From Oscillospiraceae bacterium (lineage in GTDB: Bacteria > Bacillota > Clostridia > Oscillospirales > Oscillospiraceae): 64,000 bases of DNA. The position numbers and the translations under genes were made by a program. Positions 59,448 through 64,000 of this stretch are shown piece after piece. The first letter of the stretch is position 1. Each line of letters starts with the position of its first letter. The notes beneath the pieces were generated by a model that worked only from the letters and a program-made list of their open reading frames with translations, searched no databases and was not told where the DNA came from. Location of the stretch: contig JAFQFC010000053.1 in NCBI GenBank assembly GCA_017415775.1, positions 1 to 64,000 of the forward strand, read 5' to 3'.

Positions 59448-60557
59448 TTATCCGAGAATGATGTCGCAGATCCGGTCCACGTCCTGTGCCGTCAGGTCGG
59501 CAAACAGGGGCAGCGTCAGCACCCGGGCGGCGATGTGAGCCGCCACCGGTGTCTTGTGGGCGCCGCCGGTGGGCAGGTGGGACATGCAGGTATAATCGTT
59601 GGTGAGGGGATAGAAGTATTTGCGGGCAATAATGCCGTTTTCTTTCAGCTTTTCAAAGATTTCATCACGGGTGAAACGATAACCGTCAAACACCACGGGG
59701 AAATAGGCGTGGTTGGGAGTGACGCCCTCCTGTGCAGGACACAGGCGGATGCCGGGGATACCCTCCAGACGCTGCCGGTAGTGTGCCACGGCTTCGCCCC
59801 GCCGTGCGATCTCGCCGTCGATGTGGCGCAGGTTGCAGATGCCCATGGCAGCCTGAAACTCGCTCATTTTGGCGTTGCCGCCGGCGTAGAGGCAATCCTC
59901 CTGCCCGTGCAGGCCGAAGTTGCGCCGCTCGTTCAGCGTGTCGGTGAGGGCGTCGTCGTGATAGCAGGCGCAGCCGCCCTCGATGGTGTGGTAGACCTTG
60001 GTGGCGTGGAAGGAGAACATGGCGGCGTCGCCGAAGCTGCCCACGCCCTGCCCGTGCAGCCGTGCGCCGAAGGCGTGGGCCGCATCGTAGATCACTTTCA
60101 GGTCGTGCTTGCGGGCGATGGCGCCGATGGCCTCTACGTTGCAGAGGTTGCCGTAGACATGGACCGGCACGATGGCGGCCGTTTTTTCAGTGATGAGCGC
60201 TTCGATCTTGCCGGGGTCCATGGTGTAGAAGGTGTCCTCCACGTCGCAGAACACCGGCACAAGGCCGCAGCGGAGGATGGCGTTGGTGGTGGAAACGAAG
60301 GTGAAGGGAGTGGTGATCACCTCGCTGCCGGCAGGCAGATCCATGGCAGCGATCACATTCTCCAGCGCCAGATGGCCGTTGGTATAGAGGGCCAGATGGG
60401 GCACGCCCAGATATGCCTCCAGCTGCTGCTGCAGCTGACGGTGCTTGCTGCCTGCATTGGTCAGCCAGCGGCTGTCCCACAGACAACGGATCTCGGCGCA
60501 GTATTCATCAAACTCCGGCATGGAGGAACGGGTCACGTTGATGGTTTTGTTGCTCAT
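59448..60557 (-). CDS. DegT-family dTDP-sugar aminotransferase (VioA/FdtB-like)
   Basis: The 369-aa PLP enzyme aminates a keto sugar made by RfbB. It has TFVSTTNAILRCGLVPVF, IYDAAHAFGA and the Schiff-base lysine K187 in SFHATKVYHTIEGG, with the family's C-terminal LPLFADLTAQDVDRICDIIL. No keto-isomerase (FdtA/QdtA type) is nearby, which favours 4-amination (VioA-like, dTDP-4-amino-4,6-dideoxyglucose) over 3-amination; this is inference. ATG 60557 follows AAAGGTGA; GTG 60569 is less likely. Confidence 0.92.
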   Translation of the reverse strand: MSNKTINVTRSSMPEFDEYCAEIRCLWDSRWLTNAGSKHRQLQQQLEAYLGVPHLALYTNGHLALENVIAAMDLPAGSEVITTPFTFVSTTNAILRCGLVPVFCDVEDTFYTMDPGKIEALITEKTAAIVPVHVYGNLCNVEAIGAIARKHDLKVIYDAAHAFGARLHGQGVGSFGDAAMFSFHATKVYHTIEGGCACYHDDALTDTLNERRNFGLHGQEDCLYAGGNAKMSEFQAAMGICNLRHIDGEIARRGEAVAHYRQRLEGIPGIRLCPAQEGVTPNHAYFPVVFDGYRFTRDEIFEKLKENGIIARKYFYPLTNDYTCMSHLPTGGAHKTPVAAHIAARVLTLPLFADLTAQDVDRICDIILG

Positions 60558-60581
60558 GAATAGATTCACCTTTGTTTTCAG

Positions 60582-61715
60582 TCAGTTTTCCTGCTCAATG
60601 CGTTGGATCAGGGCCAGCAGGCGGCGCTTGCGGCCCACCTTGTCGGGCATCTGCATGACGAATTCGCCCCGGGCGTTACCCTCCACCATGACCCAGCCCT
60701 TGTCGCTGTAGGCCAGATCCCATGCGGCGTAGTGGTTGTCCGGCACCACGGCGGCCAGCTGTGCCGCCAGGGCCACGGCTTTGTCCCACTCCGGAAGCCG
60801 GAAGCCGATGATGGGCAGATCGGTATCAGGGTGCTTGAGAAACACCTGTCCGGACTTGCTGCAGGCGGGAGAGGAGACGATGCCGGTTTCCTCGTCAATG
60901 CAGGCAAAGCAGCCGCCGGCAAAGGCGTTGTCTACCACGCTGCCGCCGGTACCCAGCCGCAGGAAGGGGCCGAACACATGGACCTCTTCACCCACGGTAA
61001 TGGTGGGCAGACGGACGGTATTTAGAGAAGCGGGATGGAACTGAGCCAGTTCCGGGGCCTGCACGATCACCTCTTCGGCAATGAAGGGGCCCTTGGCCAG
61101 TGTTTCATCGAAGAAAGTGTCGGCGGCTTCCGGGGCAATGGTCAGCTTGCGGATATTGCGTCCGCCGCTGCTGCCCAGAGGCTTGATCATCACCGGGGCA
61201 TGGCGGCAGACAAAGGCGGCAAAGTCGGCCTTCTGCGCCGCAGATTCCACGGCCAGCACTTCCCGGCCGTAAAAAGCACCAAAATATTGGTAGGTCTTGC
61301 CCTTATCGTCAAAAATGGGCAGGTTTTCCGTGCGGTTCATTCGGCGGTAATAATCATAGCGGGCTTTGTCGCAGATGTACTCATCCCGCCCGGCCGCATT
61401 TTTCAGATAGAACTCATAGCGGAAGTATTCGTTGAACATAGCGCCGAAGCGGTGCAGGGAATAGACCATGTCGCGCACGATACGCTTGCGGGGCCAGGGC
61501 AGCGTGCCGCCCAGCTGCTGAAAATTTGCGATCTCCCGGTCGATAAAAGGCAGGCCGCCTCGATAAAAGCTGCCGTCGATCAGTCGGTAAAAGCCCACGT
61601 AAAGAGCTTTCATCCACTCGCTTTCGTCGGCCCGGCGGCTGAGCCAGTTTTCAAAAGGAGAGTCATACTTCCAGCGGGCGGTGCCGTCGGTATATTTCCA
61701 GAATTTGCTGTTCAT
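60582..61715 (-). CDS. Sugar-transfer-associated ATP-grasp protein (3 of 4)
   Basis: The 377-aa protein is again of the ATPgrasp_ST type: a helical N-terminus (about 1-130), then APVMIKPLGSSGGRNIRKL with the ATP-grasp lysine and glycine loop, FIAEEVIVQAPELAQFHPASLNTVRLPTI and a C-terminal DLAYSDKGWVMVEGNARGEF with the Glu-x-Asn metal site. ATG 61715 was chosen because GAGGTG sits 5 bases upstream. It is related to, but clearly diverged from, the ATP-grasp protein at 56331. Its amine or carboxyl partners are unknown. Confidence 0.86.
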   Translation of the reverse strand: MNSKFWKYTDGTARWKYDSPFENWLSRRADESEWMKALYVGFYRLIDGSFYRGGLPFIDREIANFQQLGGTLPWPRKRIVRDMVYSLHRFGAMFNEYFRYEFYLKNAAGRDEYICDKARYDYYRRMNRTENLPIFDDKGKTYQYFGAFYGREVLAVESAAQKADFAAFVCRHAPVMIKPLGSSGGRNIRKLTIAPEAADTFFDETLAKGPFIAEEVIVQAPELAQFHPASLNTVRLPTITVGEEVHVFGPFLRLGTGGSVVDNAFAGGCFACIDEETGIVSSPACSKSGQVFLKHPDTDLPIIGFRLPEWDKAVALAAQLAAVVPDNHYAAWDLAYSDKGWVMVEGNARGEFVMQMPDKVGRKRRLLALIQRIEQEN

Positions 61716-61722
61716 AGACACC

Positions 61723-63024
61723 TCAGGAATTGCTCAGCATGTCCAGCGCACGGTCATAGGTGACCACTTCCAGCTGCATCTCATGGCCGTTCTCGTCCAG
61801 AATGTGCAGCGTGTGGCTGATGGTCTCCAGCGTCTTTGCCAGCTGCTCCGGCGTGTCATCCATCACATGCAGGCGGTAGATCACGCGGTCCAGATTGTTA
61901 GACGGCTCGATGGTGTCGCCGATCTTCTTGAAGGTGGCGTTCTGCAGCACCTGGGGCATCTTTTCCACTTCCTCAATGCCGGCAATGGAGGTGATGGTGC
62001 CGGGCCGCAGGGTCACATAGTAGTTGACGCAGGGCTTGCTGTAGTAGGGGTTGTCCAGCGCCAGCAGGTCGGCGCTGTCCATTCTGCCCGTCAGGGCGAA
62101 CTCGATCATCAGGTCCAGCGTGCTGACGCCGTTGAGAACGCTGCCGAACACATAGTGCTGCTCGCCGCCCATGCGCAGGCCGGATTCATAGAAATAGAAC
62201 TTCTCGCCCATAAGGGAGCCCTGGAAGTTGATGGCGCCGTACTGCAGGCCCAGACCCTTCATCATGGCCAGAACAGCGGGCTCGGCCACCTTGCGGTAGT
62301 GATCCAGACAGGTGATGGGGAACACGTGCAGCAGGCAGGAGGCGGCCACGCCGTTTTCGTTCTGGGCCCGGTGCTTCATGAAAGCGGAGGACAGGCTGTA
62401 TTGGCCGTCCTTCATGGTATAGTGGATGAACACTTCCTGGGTGCTGTCGATGTACTGCTCCACAAAGATCTTCTTGCTCCTGGAACGGTGGTACAGCCAG
62501 GTATAGTTCTCGATCAGCTCCTGCTCGTTCAGGCACTTGCGGATGCCGCGGCTGCCGCTTTCGTCGGCGGGCTTCACGATGACGGGGTATTCGATCTTGT
62601 CCAGATCCTCCCGGGCAAAGTCCATGGTCAGGCGATAGGTGGCCGGCACAGGCACACCGTAGGTCTCGCAGCAGCGCTTGAAAGCACGCTTGTCGTTGGA
62701 CAGGATCTCAAACTGCTCCTTGGTGCCCACGCAGGGCAGACCCGCCTTTTCGCAGATGTCGGCGTAGAAGGGCAGGTGGGAATCGGTCCAGCCCACGAAG
62801 ATGCCGTCCACGTGGTATTCCTTGATGAGCGCCAGCATTTCGTCGGTGTGAGAAATGTCGATGTCAATGGCAACATCGGCGATCTGCTTGGAGGGAGAGT
62901 CCTCCGTGGGATAGAAATTGGCCACGATGGTCTTGCAGCCCAGCTCCCTGGCCCGTCTGACGGCGCAGGCGGCCAGAGCGGTGCGGTCCATCACCAGCAG
63001 CGTCTTTCCGGTCAAATTCAGCAT
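61723..63024 (-). CDS. ATP-grasp protein, CPSase-like (4 of 4)
   Basis: The 433-aa protein starts with a Rossmann-like half (GKTLLVMDRTALAACAVRRARELG) and has an ATP-grasp core with EYPVIVKPADESGSRGIRKC, IFVEQYIDSTQEVFIHYTM and INFQGSLMGEKFYFYESGLRMGGEQHY. The metal-site Glu is present, but the usual Asn is replaced by Ser in YESGLR. It resembles the protein at 53695 more than the ATPgrasp_ST pair. AAGGAGA precedes the ATG. It may ligate a small acid to a sugar or peptide; function is not established. Confidence 0.86.
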   Translation of the reverse strand: MLNLTGKTLLVMDRTALAACAVRRARELGCKTIVANFYPTEDSPSKQIADVAIDIDISHTDEMLALIKEYHVDGIFVGWTDSHLPFYADICEKAGLPCVGTKEQFEILSNDKRAFKRCCETYGVPVPATYRLTMDFAREDLDKIEYPVIVKPADESGSRGIRKCLNEQELIENYTWLYHRSRSKKIFVEQYIDSTQEVFIHYTMKDGQYSLSSAFMKHRAQNENGVAASCLLHVFPITCLDHYRKVAEPAVLAMMKGLGLQYGAINFQGSLMGEKFYFYESGLRMGGEQHYVFGSVLNGVSTLDLMIEFALTGRMDSADLLALDNPYYSKPCVNYYVTLRPGTITSIAGIEEVEKMPQVLQNATFKKIGDTIEPSNNLDRVIYRLHVMDDTPEQLAKTLETISHTLHILDENGHEMQLEVVTYDRALDMLSNS

Positions 63025-63037
63025 AGTGTCAGTCTCC

Positions 63038-63982
63038 TTATCCGGTGGTCAGCTCAAAAAGCGCATCCAGTATGCGCTGCATATCATGGGCATCGTACCG
63101 CTGGTCCACCGGCAGCGGCAGGATGTTTTCGGCATAGGCTTTTTCCACGCTGCCCGCCTCTGCCGCCACATCGGGCCACAGGGTGGGCACATAGATCTTC
63201 CGCTGTGCCAGCGCCCGTTTGAGGGCCATGCCGTTTTCACAGTAGAAGGGGTAGCAGTAGGGGCCGTCGGGCGCCGTGAGACGCAGGGGATTGCGCCCAT
63301 CCAGCGCCGCCGCCAGCACGGCGTAATTGTCATTGCGGCGTTGCCGCACGGCCTCGTAGTCCACCGAGCGCAGAATGTTGCGGCTCAGGGGCGACATAGC
63401 CCGCAGAGGCAGGTCATAGAAACGTTCGTCGTTTTTTTGGAAATCGGCGTAATAGGCCGAGCCGCTCACCTCAAAGCGGCCCAGAAGATGGCCCATCCGG
63501 TCCCGGGAGCTGTCCTCTTCCAGCGGCAGAACGGCGTCGCAGGCGGCGTAGCCGCCGTCCGGTACGCCGAAGAACTTGCGGCAGGAGTAGACGGCGTCTA
63601 TCCCCGGCAGGGGACGGCGGAAGAAATCCTGCACATGGTCCACGATGATGCGGCCATAGCGTGCCTGCAGCTCCAGCAGATACGCATCACTGAGCTGGCC
63701 GTAGTAGTTGACCACGTACAGCCACTCGCCCTCGCCCAGCACGCCGTCGAACCGGGGCAGGAAGTCCCGGCCGATGCCGTAGACGGCGAACTCCACACCC
63801 TCCCGCAGGCACAGGCGGGAAACGCTGTCACACAGGAAAGCGGGAATATGCAGTTTTTTCACGCCTCTTGCCCGGAGGATGTACAGCAGCGCATTGCGGC
63901 CGCTGTTGACGCCCACCAGTCGGGCGTGGTATTCCTCGCCGGAGCAATGCTCCAGCTCCAGATATCCGCCGATTTCCTTCAT
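63038..63982 (-). CDS. Short DegT-like PLP-dependent aminotransferase-family protein
   Basis: The 314-aa protein keeps an aminotransferase-like core: SGRNALLYILRARGVKKLHIPAFLCDSV, a DHVQDFF segment where the PLP-contacting Asp is expected (D115 or D119), and lysine K136 in YSCRKFFGVPDGGY as the likely Schiff-base residue. The C-terminal FYCENGMALKRALAQRKIYVPTLWPDV segment fits the family. It is about 60-90 residues shorter than typical DegT enzymes, mostly by loss around the N-terminus and the small domain. No clear ribosome site precedes the ATG. The unit probably continues beyond the window. Confidence 0.7.
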   Translation of the reverse strand: MKEIGGYLELEHCSGEEYHARLVGVNSGRNALLYILRARGVKKLHIPAFLCDSVSRLCLREGVEFAVYGIGRDFLPRFDGVLGEGEWLYVVNYYGQLSDAYLLELQARYGRIIVDHVQDFFRRPLPGIDAVYSCRKFFGVPDGGYAACDAVLPLEEDSSRDRMGHLLGRFEVSGSAYYADFQKNDERFYDLPLRAMSPLSRNILRSVDYEAVRQRRNDNYAVLAAALDGRNPLRLTAPDGPYCYPFYCENGMALKRALAQRKIYVPTLWPDVAAEAGSVEKAYAENILPLPVDQRYDAHDMQRILDALFELTTG

Positions 63983-64000
63983 AACGATTACTTTAGCTGC

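Overview
The window looks like a chromosome segment of a spore-forming, anaerobic gut Clostridium relative, probably Oscillospiraceae/Ruminococcaceae-like. The grounds are GC-rich coding DNA by eye, strong AGGAGG-type ribosome sites, Firmicutes sigma-A promoters, a SigK sporulation factor with a SigE-type promoter, a fused 2-hydroxyacyl-CoA dehydratase activase, an ornithine-racemase-like enzyme and Clostridium-type CWB2 cell-wall proteins. No transposase, integrase, phage gene or CRISPR array was seen.

Layout, 1-29 kb (mostly housekeeping). The window opens with the tail of an unidentified gene and an orr-like racemase. A tightly overlapping five-gene operon (TSCPD protein, three tandem YcxB-like membrane paralogues, HD hydrolase) follows, then a convergent RluA-type pseudouridine synthase and a dacF-like carboxypeptidase. 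Divergent from dacF is an operon of a ComEA-like protein, response regulator, histidine kinase and GerMN protein. Next come an AEC/MFS transporter operon, the run polA - EamA transporter - rimI - tsaD, and an unusual intergenic region with DnaA-box-like repeats, a broken tRNA-Thr fragment and an intact tRNA-Thr(CGU). The block ends with the 1411-aa activase fusion, pduL, a HAD phosphatase with a low-GC partner, a GH36 alpha-galactosidase, tspO and sigK.

Layout, 29-64 kb (all minus strand). This is a large surface-polysaccharide locus in at least four transcription units. Unit 1 (33.3 to 29.2 kb) holds an aminotransferase, an initiating sugar-phosphate transferase, a GT2 and UDP-glucose dehydrogenase. 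Unit 2 (44.4 to 33.5 kb) encodes two giant secreted proteins, each ending in three CWB2 wall-binding repeats. Unit 3 (53.4 to 44.7 kb) holds a UDP-HexNAc-type dehydrogenase, four glycosyltransferases, a Wzy-like polymerase and a Wzx-like flippase. Unit 4 (beyond 64 kb to 53.7 kb) holds two PLP aminotransferase-family proteins, four ATP-grasp proteins, RfbA, RfbB, a second initiating transferase and a hexapeptide acetyltransferase.

How the parts may fit (inference): units 1, 3 and 4 would build a Wzx/Wzy-type acidic polymer containing uronic acids and a dTDP-amino-deoxy sugar, possibly carrying ATP-grasp-made amide substituents. The CWB2 proteins of unit 2 could be anchored to that or a related polymer, as in the Clostridioides difficile S-layer/PSII arrangement. 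The points most worth a second look are the two giant proteins, the ATP-grasp-rich unit 4, the alternating-hairpin leader before ugd, and the tRNA-Thr fragment region.
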